Positions 46,513 through 54,563 of a stretch of DNA of 64,000 nucleotides are shown here, piece after piece; position 1 is the stretch's first letter; each line of letters begins with the position of its first letter. The stretch covers positions 248,001 through 312,000 of the forward strand of contig CAVWQS010000009.1 in the NCBI GenBank assembly GCA_963757155.1, read 5' to 3'. A program made the translations under genes and the position numbers. The notes under the pieces are model-generated. The model was given only the letters and a program-made list of their open reading frames with translations. It was not told where the DNA came from and did not search any database. The DNA is from DASXQK01 sp963757155 (GTDB lineage Bacteria; Pseudomonadota; Alphaproteobacteria; Dongiales; Dongiaceae).

Positions 46513-47600
46513 TCCGGATTACGGCAGCGCAAGAAGAGTCCGATCCCAATGGCTGGTGCCGGTTGCGCATCGAGGGGCTCGGCCTTTCCGCCGCCCAGCC
46601 GGTCGAGCTCTATTTCAAGCGCGGCGGCGAGCGGCAGCCCTTCCTGACGGAGCAGGGCTGGCAGCAGGCCCTGCACTGGCTGACCTTCAACGCGACGCGG
46701 CTGGACGGCGCCGACCTCGTCCTGCCCATCGGGCCGGCCCAGACCTGGTTCCTCAGCGATGTCGCGACCTTGGAGATCGGCGTCCGCCTGCCGGGCTCCA
46801 GCGCCGAGCCGGAGCACGCCCGCCTCGCCTGGCCGAAGATCATCCTCGATGCAAATGCGCGGCCAGCCGTTGTCGTGCCCCCGGCACCGATCGAGGAGGT
46901 GCCGCCGCCGGCCCTCCCGCCCGAAGCACCGCCACCCCCGCCGCTGGTGGCCGATACGCCGATCGCTCCTCTGGGCGACCCCGCCCCGGCCGGACGGCCT
47001 CTCTGGCCCTGGATCGTCGCCGCCATCGTCGTGATTGCGGCCTTGCTGCTGGGCGCGGCCTATCTGAAGCATTGGCCGCCCTTTGCGAGCGAGCCATCGG
47101 CGGCTTCCGTCCCGCCGGCCGCCACGCCCGCAACCGCGCCGGCAGCGACCGCGGCGCGGGTCTTCAGCGAGGACGAGGTCCGCAAATTCCTGGGCGCCAG
47201 CCCGGCTGCTCCGGCGGCCAATGACGAGGGCCAGGCCTATCTCAAGGCGGGGCATCCCGATCTGGCCCTGCTCATCTATCGCTATGCCCAGCGCAAGGGC
47301 GATGCGGCCGCCGCCAAGGCGATCGGCCGGATGTATGACCCGACGACCTACAGCAAGACGACCAGCGCCTTCGACACGCCCGACGCCGATCAGGCCGCGA
47401 CATATTACGAGCAGGCCGCCAAGGCCGGCGATGTCGAGGCGGAATTCCTGCTCGGCCGGGTTCTGGCCAAGGGATTGACCAGCCAGCCCGATGCCGTCGA
47501 GCGCGGCGTGGTCTGGCTGCAGCGTGCCCAACAAGGGGGGAACAGTGAAGCGGCCCAGCTGCTGACCCAGATCAAGGGCGGATCCGGCAGCGGCAACTAG
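46509..47600 (+). CDS. Membrane protein with C-terminal Sel1-like repeats
   Basis: A 363-residue protein. A cytosolic N-terminal domain (about 1-120: WCRLRIEGLGL ... FLSDVATLEIGV) has a beta-sandwich look and no clear family. A Pro-rich linker precedes one membrane helix (WPWIVAAIVVIAALLLGAAYL, about 170-190). The C-terminal part (about 235-355) has Sel1/TPR-like repeats (ADQAATYYEQAAKAGDVEAEFLLGRVLAKG, then GVVWLQRAQQGGNSEAAQLL). It would expose the repeats to the periplasm. It is coupled to srfC by ATGA and likely belongs to the same complex. Confidence 0.72.
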   Translation: MIRITAAQEESDPNGWCRLRIEGLGLSAAQPVELYFKRGGERQPFLTEQGWQQALHWLTFNATRLDGADLVLPIGPAQTWFLSDVATLEIGVRLPGSSAEPEHARLAWPKIILDANARPAVVVPPAPIEEVPPPALPPEAPPPPPLVADTPIAPLGDPAPAGRPLWPWIVAAIVVIAALLLGAAYLKHWPPFASEPSAASVPPAATPATAPAATAARVFSEDEVRKFLGASPAAPAANDEGQAYLKAGHPDLALLIYRYAQRKGDAAAAKAIGRMYDPTTYSKTTSAFDTPDADQAATYYEQAAKAGDVEAEFLLGRVLAKGLTSQPDAVERGVVWLQRAQQGGNSEAAQLLTQIKGGSGSGN

Positions 47601-47613
47601 AGGAGTGTCGGCA

Positions 47614-49602
47614 GTGCGCAGAATCCTATCCGTCATCGGTCTTGTGCTGCTTGTCGGCGCCATCACCCCCGAGGCGGGAATCCCGATCGCCCGCGCGGAT
47701 ACCGCGCCGGCCAAGCCGTTGCTGCTGCCCGGCAAGACCACGCTCTATCAGCGGGTGCTGACGCGGCCCGGGGCGATGCTGGTGGCCAAGTCCGGCGCCG
47801 CCGCGGGCCAGGCCGTGCCGCCGCTCTCGATCTTCTATGTCTACGGCCGCGACAAGGATGCCGGCGGCAAGGACTTCGTCCAGGTCGGCGCGAATGCCGC
47901 CGGCCTCCTCAGCGGCTGGATAGCCGCCGCCCAGACCATCGAATGGAAGCAGTCCCTGGTCCTCAGCTTCGCCAATCGGGCGGGGCGCGACCGGGTGCTC
48001 TTCTTCGCCAATGAAAAGCCGATGCTCGATATCGCGGAGGCCGGCGACGCTGCGGCCAAAGTGGCCGCGCTGCGCAAGGAGATCGCCGCGACCGGCAAGA
48101 CGGCCGACGGCACGGTGATCGCCGAAGAGCCGGCGCAGTATGTCGATATCCGCAAGCAGTTCTATCTGCTGCCCATCCTCCAGGCCCATGAGGCGATGCT
48201 GGCCTCGGGCTTCCGGGTCAACAGCGTCGAGGTCGCCTCGGTGACGGCGGGGTCGCAGACGCCGCCGCCGGTCCAGACGGAGCGGGTCGATACCACCCTG
48301 AAGAATTTCTCCGCCGCCATGGTCTTCGTCATCGACGCCACCGCCTCCATGGGGCCCTATATCGATGCGGCGCGCCAGGTCGTGGCGGATGTCTATGAGA
48401 AGGTCCAGGCAGCGGGCCTCGGCGACAAGATGCGCTTCGGCCTCGTGGGATTCCGCGACGATCCCAAGGCCGTGCCCAATATCGGATATCTCTCGCGCAT
48501 CTTCGTCGACCCCAACAAGGTCAAGGACGGGGCCACCTTCATGCGCCAAGCCACCGCCCTTGCCCCCTCCAAGGTCTCGAGCCGCGCCTTTCAGGAGGAT
48601 GGCTTCGCCGGCATGGTGCAGGCCATCGACAAGATCGACTGGAATAATTTCGGCGGGCGCTACATCGTCTTCATCAGCGATGCCAGCTCGCGCGAGGCCG
48701 GCAATCCCCTCTCCTCCACGGGGCTCAACGCCGCCCAGATCCGGGAGAAGGCCCTGGCCAAGGGGATCGCCGTCTATACGGTCTATCTCAACACCCCCCA
48801 GGGTGCGGCCGACCATGCTTTGGCGGAGCGCGAATACAAGGAATTGAGCGACTATCCCAATATCGGGTCGCTGTTCTATCCCATCGACGCCGGCTCGGTG
48901 GCGCTCTTCCGCAAGAGCGTGGACCAGCTCGCCAAGGCGATCACCGATCAGGTGGGGGCGGCCTCTCGCGGGCAGCCCGCCGTGGGCGCGCAGCCCGCGG
49001 CCCCGACCGCGCCGGCGGCGACCCAGGCCGAGGACCTGCAGCGCAAGACCGCGGCGCTGGGCTATGCCATGCAGCTCGCTTATCTCGGCCGCCAGCAGGG
49101 CGCTCGCGCCCCGGAGCTCATCGACGCCTGGGCCATCGACCGCGACCTCGAGCATCCCACCAGCAAATCGCTGGAGGTCCGCGTGCTGCTGACCAAGAAC
49201 CAGCTGAGCGACCTGCAATCCGCCCTCAAGGAGATCGTCCAGGTCGGCATCGCCACGGAGACGAGCCGGAGCCAGTTCTTCGACCAGCTGCGCAGCGCCG
49301 CCGCCGCCCTCAGCCGCGATCCCACCAAGGTGGGCCATGCCGGGGCGACCAATCTGAAGGAGATGGGGCTGCTCGGCGAATACCTCGACGATCTGCCCTA
49401 TCGCAGCCGGGTGCTGTCCCTCTCGGAGGAGGCCTGGAACCGATGGACCATCGGCGAGCAGGTGGCCTTCATGGACGACCTCGAAGCCAAGATCCGGCTC
49501 TATCAGAGCTTCCATGACGATACGGATGCCTGGGTCACCCTCGACAAGGGTGCGGCACCGGGAGATGCGGTCTATCCGGTCCCGCTCTCTGCTCTGCCCT
49601 AG
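47614..49602 (+). CDS. Secreted vWA protein resembling the PpkA C-terminal sensor region
   Basis: A 662-residue exported protein. The signal peptide is VRRILSVIGLVLLVGA ... ARA. After it comes a segment (LYQRVLTRPGAMLVAKSG, then IFYVYGRDKDAGGKDFVQVG) that I recognise from the periplasmic half of the PpkA kinase. The vWA domain has the MIDAS segment FVIDATASMGPYIDAARQVV near 240. The C-terminal ~200 residues are helical (LEVRVLLTKNQLSDLQSALKEI). No kinase domain is present. I chose the GTG at 47614 because AGGAG lies nine bases upstream; a GTG at 47605 is the alternative. It sits before the ABC and SUMF1 genes. Confidence 0.78.
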   Translation: MRRILSVIGLVLLVGAITPEAGIPIARADTAPAKPLLLPGKTTLYQRVLTRPGAMLVAKSGAAAGQAVPPLSIFYVYGRDKDAGGKDFVQVGANAAGLLSGWIAAAQTIEWKQSLVLSFANRAGRDRVLFFANEKPMLDIAEAGDAAAKVAALRKEIAATGKTADGTVIAEEPAQYVDIRKQFYLLPILQAHEAMLASGFRVNSVEVASVTAGSQTPPPVQTERVDTTLKNFSAAMVFVIDATASMGPYIDAARQVVADVYEKVQAAGLGDKMRFGLVGFRDDPKAVPNIGYLSRIFVDPNKVKDGATFMRQATALAPSKVSSRAFQEDGFAGMVQAIDKIDWNNFGGRYIVFISDASSREAGNPLSSTGLNAAQIREKALAKGIAVYTVYLNTPQGAADHALAEREYKELSDYPNIGSLFYPIDAGSVALFRKSVDQLAKAITDQVGAASRGQPAVGAQPAAPTAPAATQAEDLQRKTAALGYAMQLAYLGRQQGARAPELIDAWAIDRDLEHPTSKSLEVRVLLTKNQLSDLQSALKEIVQVGIATETSRSQFFDQLRSAAAALSRDPTKVGHAGATNLKEMGLLGEYLDDLPYRSRVLSLSEEAWNRWTIGEQVAFMDDLEAKIRLYQSFHDDTDAWVTLDKGAAPGDAVYPVPLSALP

Positions 49603-49606
49603 GGCG

Positions 49607-50407
49607 ATGGCGTTTTCGACGAGGGACCTGCTGGTGGATCTGGCGGGGGTCCAGCGATTGCGCGAGAGCAGCGATGGCCGCTTCCTCCTCGATATCCAGC
49701 GCCTCGCGATCCGGCCCGGCGACAGGCTCGCTCTGGTCGGCGACAGCGGGGTGGGCAAGAGCACCTGCCTCGACATGCTCGCCCTCACCCTCGCCCCGAC
49801 CAGATGGGATCGCTTCGACGCCAGCTTCGACGGCGCCTCCCACCCTATCGGCGAGCTCTGGCGCCGCGGCGAGCGCTCCGCCCTGGCCGCACTCCGGGCC
49901 CGGCATATCGGCTATGTCCTGCAGACCGGCGGGCTGCTGCCCTTCCTCAGCGTGCTGGAGAATGTGGCCTTGCCTCGGCGCCTCCTGGGCGATGCCCCGG
50001 CGGAGGCGCGGCTCGAGGCCGAGAAGATGCTGGCAAGGCTGGAGATGGCAGGCTACGCCCGGCGCTTGCCCACCGATCTCTCCTTGGGCCAGCGCCAGCG
50101 GGTCGCCGTCGCCCGGGCGCTCGTCCACCGTCCGGAGCTGGTGCTGGCCGACGAGCCCACCGCCTCCCTCGACCGGCGCAATGCGGAGAGCGTGATGCGG
50201 CTCTTCGCCGAGCTGCTCGAGGAGCAAGGCCGCGCCGCCATCTGGGTCACCCATAGCGCAGAGCTTGCCACCGCCTATGGCTTCACCCCGATCTTCTGCC
50301 GCGTGCAGCCCGACGAGGCGGGGGGCAGCCGCAGCGTGATCCGTCATGGTGAGGTTGGGGGCGAGGCTGATGGCGACCTTGTCGACCTTGGCGAGGGGAG
50401 CGCCTAG
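49607..50407 (+). CDS. ABC transporter ATP-binding protein (TagT/LolD-like)
   Basis: An ABC ATPase (266 aa) of the LolD/MacB/FtsE type. Walker A is GDSGVGKST, signature LSLGQRQRVAVARAL, Walker B LVLADEPTASLDRR and the H-loop VTHS. The start at ATG 49607 follows the vWA stop by four bases. The C-terminal ~25 residues (GEVGGEADGDLVDLGEGSA) are acidic and unusual. With the permease next to it and the SUMF1-fold gene after that, the set matches TagT in T6SS regulation, or a lipoprotein-handling ABC system. Confidence 0.83.
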   Translation: MAFSTRDLLVDLAGVQRLRESSDGRFLLDIQRLAIRPGDRLALVGDSGVGKSTCLDMLALTLAPTRWDRFDASFDGASHPIGELWRRGERSALAALRARHIGYVLQTGGLLPFLSVLENVALPRRLLGDAPAEARLEAEKMLARLEMAGYARRLPTDLSLGQRQRVAVARALVHRPELVLADEPTASLDRRNAESVMRLFAELLEEQGRAAIWVTHSAELATAYGFTPIFCRVQPDEAGGSRSVIRHGEVGGEADGDLVDLGEGSA

Positions 50408-50410
50408 GCG

Positions 50411-51628
50411 ATGAAGCGGCCGCAGGTCTATCGCCTCGCTTTGGCCGACCTCCTGCATGACAGGCTGGTGAGCTTCTGCCAGCTCGCGCTCCTGGTCGCC
50501 CTGTTCAGCCCGCTGCTGCTGCTGTTCTCCCTGAAATACGGCATCGTCACCGACCTGCTGGACGATCTCTCGAGCAATCCCGAAACCCTGCGCCTGCGGG
50601 CCATCGGCTCCTATCACCTGCAGGAGGATTTCTTCGCCGCTTTGCGCGCGCGGCCCGATGTCCGCTTCGTCATCCCCGAGACCCGCGCCATCGCGGCGCA
50701 GATCTATCTCAGCCGGGAGCCTGGCGCCGAGGCGGCCCCGCCCGCGGCCGACGTCCAGATGATCGCGACGGGCCCCGGCGATCCCCTGGGCGAGGGCAAG
50801 CTCCTGGCCGATTCCGGCGGCGGCATCAGCCTGAGCGCTGCCGCGGCGCGCACCCTCGGCGTCGGCCCAGGCGCGCCGCTGCGGGGCCGGATCGAGCGCA
50901 GCCGCGGCGGCCAGACGGAGGTTGCCTCGATCCAGCTGCATGTGGTCTCGGTCCTGCCCGAGCGGCTGCATCCGCTGGTCAGCGCCTTCGTCGATCTGCC
51001 TTTGCTGGTGGCGGCCGAACGCTATCGCGACGGCTTCGCCGTGCCGCTGTTCAAGGTACCGGGCGACCGGCCCTGGGAAGAGATCAAGGAATTCGCGAGC
51101 TTCCGCCTTTATGCCGCCAAGCTCCAGGATGTGTCGGGTCTCGCCGCCTTCGTTCGCAGCCGCGGCGTGGAGGTCACCACCGCCGCCGATCAGATCGAGA
51201 GCGTGCTCTCCCTCGACCGGAATCTGAGCCTGCTTTTCGCCGCCATCGTCGCCCTCAGCGCCTTGGGCTTCCTCGGCGCCATCACCGCCAGCATGGTCTC
51301 CAGCGTGGAGCGCAAGCGCCGCTCCATGGCCGTCCTCTCCCTGATCGGGCTGCCCCGGGGCTCCATCGTCGCCTTCCCTTTGGTTCAGGCCGGGGTGATC
51401 GCGCTGCTGGGCGTGATCACCGGCACGCTGGTGGCCTTTGCGGGCATGGCGGCGATCAACGGCTATTTCCTCTCGATGATGCGCGAGGGGCAGCTGGCGG
51501 CTCGCCTCAGGCCCGAGCATCTCGCCGTCGCCGCCTTGGGCGCCATCATCCTGGTCGGGCTCCCGGCCATGGTCGCGGCCTGGCGCGCCTCGCGCGTCGA
51601 GCCCTCGGAGGCACTGCGTGAGATCTAG
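50411..51628 (+). CDS. ABC transporter permease, FtsX/LolC/MacB type (TagS-like)
   Basis: A permease (405 aa) with four membrane helices: one near the N-terminus (LALLVALFSPLLLLFSL) and three near the C-terminus (LLFAAIVALSALGFLGAITASM, VQAGVIALLGVITGTLVAFAGM, LAVAALGAIILVGLPAMVAAW). A large periplasmic domain lies between them (about 60-270). The cytosolic FtsX-like loop ERKRRSMAVLSLIGLPRGS is present. The protein ends PSEALREI. Start is three bases after the ATPase stop. It is likely the mechanotransmission partner of the ATPase, not a classic importer. Confidence 0.84.
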   Translation: MKRPQVYRLALADLLHDRLVSFCQLALLVALFSPLLLLFSLKYGIVTDLLDDLSSNPETLRLRAIGSYHLQEDFFAALRARPDVRFVIPETRAIAAQIYLSREPGAEAAPPAADVQMIATGPGDPLGEGKLLADSGGGISLSAAAARTLGVGPGAPLRGRIERSRGGQTEVASIQLHVVSVLPERLHPLVSAFVDLPLLVAAERYRDGFAVPLFKVPGDRPWEEIKEFASFRLYAAKLQDVSGLAAFVRSRGVEVTTAADQIESVLSLDRNLSLLFAAIVALSALGFLGAITASMVSSVERKRRSMAVLSLIGLPRGSIVAFPLVQAGVIALLGVITGTLVAFAGMAAINGYFLSMMREGQLAARLRPEHLAVAALGAIILVGLPAMVAAWRASRVEPSEALREI

Positions 51629-53213
51629 GGCTCACAGGGAAAGAGGCTGCGCTCGCCGTCTCTGGATACCGACCCTGCTTGCCCTCCTGATTCCCACCCT
51701 CACTCTCGCCGCCTCGCTCATCACCTGGAAGGAGCCGTTCTACAACCCCCATCCTCTGCCCAAGGATCTGATCCTGCCCATGCCCTGCGGCGGGGCGATG
51801 GTCTTTCGGCCGGTGGTCGTGCCGGCCGACCGGCTCCTGGGGGATCGGCGCATCACGCTGGGCGGGCAGGACGAGCGCTTCGGCTTCGCCGAGGGCATCC
51901 GCCAGGACTTCCTCGCCGGCAGCTTCACGGCTCCCGGGGCGGCGCCCGGCGCCCAGGGCGGGCGGCTCTACTACATCGGCAAATACGAGGTCACGGTGGA
52001 CCAATATGCCACCCTGGGTTCACCGGGGGGCCCAGGGGGCTGCAAGCCGCCGACCACGCTCGGCCGGCTGCCCAAGACCCAGGTGAGCTGGAACGAGGCG
52101 GTGGATTTCTCCGTGCATTACACGGAGTGGCTCTATGCCAAGGCCCCCACGGCGTTGCCCAGCGAGGACAAGGTGCGGGGCTTCCTGCGCTTGCCGACGG
52201 AGGCGGAATGGGAATATGCGGCGCGCGGCGGCGCGGCGGTCAGCGACAGCGAGTTCATCCACCCGCTCTTCCCCATGCAGGGCCCGCTCTCGGATTATGC
52301 CTGGTTCGGCAGCCCGGATTCCTCCGGCTTCAAGCTCCAGGCCGTGGGCCTGCTGAAGCCCAACCCTCTGGGACTCTACGATATTCTGGGCAATGCGGCC
52401 GAAATGGTCCTGGACCCCTTCCGCCTCAACAAGATATCACGCTTGCAGGGTCAGGCCGGCGGGCTGATCGCCAAGGGCGGCGACTATCTGACCCCGCCCG
52501 ATGCGATCCGCAGCGCCGAGCGCGAGGAGATCAACCCCTTCGACGCCAAGGGCGTGAAGCGGAGCGAGACCACCGGATTCCGCCTCGTGATCAGCGGCCC
52601 GGTTCTCACCTCTCCCCAGCGCCTGGCTCAGATCGCGCAAGAATGGCATGACCTGCCCAAGAGCGAGAGCACGCTGGCGGGAACCCAGAGGCTGGAAGAC
52701 CCGTTGAATGAGATAGACCTGCTCATCAAGTCGACCGAGGACGAGGCGCTGAAGGAGCGGCTGACTGGGCTGAGGACCGTGATCGAAGCCAACATCGCCA
52801 CGCGCAACGAGCAGCGCGACCGGGCGGCCCTGTCCATGCTGAACTTCGGCACTTTCCTCCTGACGCGGATCAAGGATTCGCAAGCCATGGTTGAGTTCAG
52901 GAAGAAGGCCCTGGTACCCCTGGAGAACGCCCCCGCGACGGACCCCAGCCGGCAATTGCTGCAAAAGTCACTGACCGAAGCGCAAGAGACGGCGGCGCTG
53001 GATATCAAATACTACCGAGACATTCTTTCGCAGATCGTTCAGGAATACCCACCCAAGACCATCGACAATGAATTGATCGTCCTGAAGCGCGAGTTCAACG
53101 AGCAGGGGCATGTGCGCCTCCTGCCCTATGCCGATCTGCTGCAAAGAAACCTCGCCCAATTCAGGCAGTCAGGGGACGTCGCTTCCCCGGAAATTTTGAA
53201 GGGACTAAGGTAA
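51618..53213 (+). CDS. Exported SUMF1/FGE-fold protein (TagR-like)
   Basis: A 531-residue protein starting from GTG 51618 (within the permease end). A signal or membrane anchor (RLWIPTLLALLIPTLTLAASL) precedes the sulfatase-modifying-factor fold (about 80-330), which shows YYIGKYEVTVDQYATLG, VSWNEAVDF, FLRLPTEAEWEYAARGG, GNAAEMVLDPF and SETTGFRLV. The two catalytic cysteines that formylglycine-generating enzymes need are not visible, so it is likely a binding protein. The C-terminal ~200 residues are helical, unlike FGE. This matches TagR, the SUMF1-fold activator in T6SS regulation, as an inference from family and order. Confidence 0.8.
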   Translation: MRSRAHRERGCARRLWIPTLLALLIPTLTLAASLITWKEPFYNPHPLPKDLILPMPCGGAMVFRPVVVPADRLLGDRRITLGGQDERFGFAEGIRQDFLAGSFTAPGAAPGAQGGRLYYIGKYEVTVDQYATLGSPGGPGGCKPPTTLGRLPKTQVSWNEAVDFSVHYTEWLYAKAPTALPSEDKVRGFLRLPTEAEWEYAARGGAAVSDSEFIHPLFPMQGPLSDYAWFGSPDSSGFKLQAVGLLKPNPLGLYDILGNAAEMVLDPFRLNKISRLQGQAGGLIAKGGDYLTPPDAIRSAEREEINPFDAKGVKRSETTGFRLVISGPVLTSPQRLAQIAQEWHDLPKSESTLAGTQRLEDPLNEIDLLIKSTEDEALKERLTGLRTVIEANIATRNEQRDRAALSMLNFGTFLLTRIKDSQAMVEFRKKALVPLENAPATDPSRQLLQKSLTEAQETAALDIKYYRDILSQIVQEYPPKTIDNELIVLKREFNEQGHVRLLPYADLLQRNLAQFRQSGDVASPEILKGLR

Positions 53214-53258
53214 AATCATGCGATTCCCCCTGCTTTTCCCCATTCATTGTTGGCAAAG

Positions 53259-54036
53259 ATGAACCTCTATTTGAAACGGAGCGGGGTCTGGGTCTGCCTC
53301 TTCGCCATGGCGCTCGGAACCTCGGCCTGCGAGAGCGGCGGCGGCCGGCGCTACTTCGAACTACGGCGGCGGATATTCCTCGGCCTCCACCGGAAACTCG
53401 GGAAACATGACCGCCGATGAGAAGCTTCTGCGCGAGCAATCCAGCTCCTTCGTGCAGGACAATACCTTCGGAGGTGCCGCCACCGGCGCCATCGTCGGCT
53501 GCGTCCTGGGCGGCGTGCTCGGCGCCCTTCTCGGCGGCAAGGCCCAGGCCGCGGCGATCGGTTGCGGCGCCGGGGCGGCGGCGGGCGGCATCGCCGGCGG
53601 CGTCGACGGCTATCTCAAGGGCAAGGCGGCGCAGACCCAGGCCAATGAAGTGCTGATGACCCGCTCGGTGACATCGGACGTCCAGAAGCAGAACGCCCAG
53701 CTCGAGGCCGCCGTGCAGACCGCCCAGCGCGTCGTCGACGACGACCAGAAGAAGCTGGACCAGATCCAGGCGGCCTTGGCCGCCAAGACAATGACCCTGG
53801 AGAACGCCCGGGCCCAGACCGCCGATATCCGCCAGAACTCGGCGGAGATCGCCAAGATCCTCGATGCCGCCCGCAAGAACCGGGACAAATTCGTCGATGC
53901 CCGCAACCAGCTCCAATCCGGCAGCGATACGACGGCGCTCGACGCACAGATCAACCAGCTCAATGGCCAGATCGCCCAGCTCGAAACCCAGCTCGCCTCG
54001 GTGAACAATTCTCTCAACCTCACCCACCTGAACTAG
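53259..54036 (+). pseudogene. Lipoprotein with glycine zipper and coiled coil, frameshifted after the lipobox
   Basis: From ATG 53259 the frame reads a lipoprotein signal (MNLYLKRSGVWVCLF ... LGTSAC), then is lost. The mature part is in the +1 frame from about 53345-53360 (NYGGGYSSASTGNSGNMTADE). It has a glycine-zipper segment (GAIVGCVLGGVLGALLGG, GAGAAAGGIAGG, about 40 residues) and a long coiled coil (QLEAAVQTAQRVVDDDQKKL to LETQLASVNNSL). This is typical of outer-membrane-associated lipoproteins. A shorter, leaderless ORF would start at 53407. Possibly TagQ-like in role. Confidence 0.72.
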
Positions 54037-54055
54037 TCTTGGAGGAAGGTGTCTC

Positions 54056-54542
54056 ATGTGGACGGGTAGATTTGGGTTACTGGCCGCAGCATCCCTGCTG
54101 ATGGCGGGATGCGCCACCTATCAGTATACGAGCCAGCAAGCTCGACTCCGGCTACTACCAGGATCTGCAGATCCAGGCGGAGCGCGAGAAGCAATTGGCC
54201 CAGGACGACCAGATCGCGTTGCAGCGCGATCTGGCCACGGTGCAACAGAAGCAGCAGTCGATGTCTGCCCAGGAGCTGGCCGCGAGCAAGCAGCTCGCCA
54301 AGATCGATTCCGACCTGGCCGCCGCCAGCCAGCAGCTCGATGCGGCGCGCAATCAGAATCGCGTCAGCCGCGCCGACTATGACAAGTTGAAAGCCGAGCT
54401 GGACGCGCTCCAGCTCCAGCAGCAGTCGCAAACCGTGGCCCCGGCCGCGAATGCCGCGGAGAAACAGCGCCAGCTCCAGGCCCTGCAGAAGAAGAAGGAC
54501 GCGCTGCAGCAATCGATCAAGGCGCTGGGCGCGACCTCCTAG
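54056..54542 (+). pseudogene. Small coiled-coil lipoprotein, frameshifted after the lipobox
   Basis: From ATG 54056, with a strong ribosome-binding site (GGAGGAAGG), the frame reads a lipoprotein signal (LLAAASLLMAGCATYQYTSQQ). The mature part moves to the +1 frame at about 54139-54150 and reads DSGYYQDLQIQAEREKQLAQ, then a coiled coil with a Gln-rich heptad (QLDAARNQNRVSRADYDKL, LQALQKKKDALQQSI) to 54542. The break lies 10-20 residues after the lipobox, as in the preceding gene. It forms a pair with that lipoprotein. Function unknown. Confidence 0.72.
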
Positions 54543-54563
54543 CGGAGCTGCGAGCAGAAACCC

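Noticed and set aside
47626..49788. Long minus-strand open frame (about 720 codons)
   Set aside because: Antisense to the vWA gene; the reading has no recognisable motif and its codon use is that of a shadow frame.
49535..51520. Minus-strand open frame across the ABC ATPase and permease
   Set aside because: Antisense to two well-supported genes; sequence is Gly/Gln/Glu-rich noise.
36097..54542. A complete type VI secretion system
   Set aside because: Only relay-type components resemble T6SS parts; no Hcp, VgrG, TssB, TssC, TssJ-M or ClpV-like gene is present.
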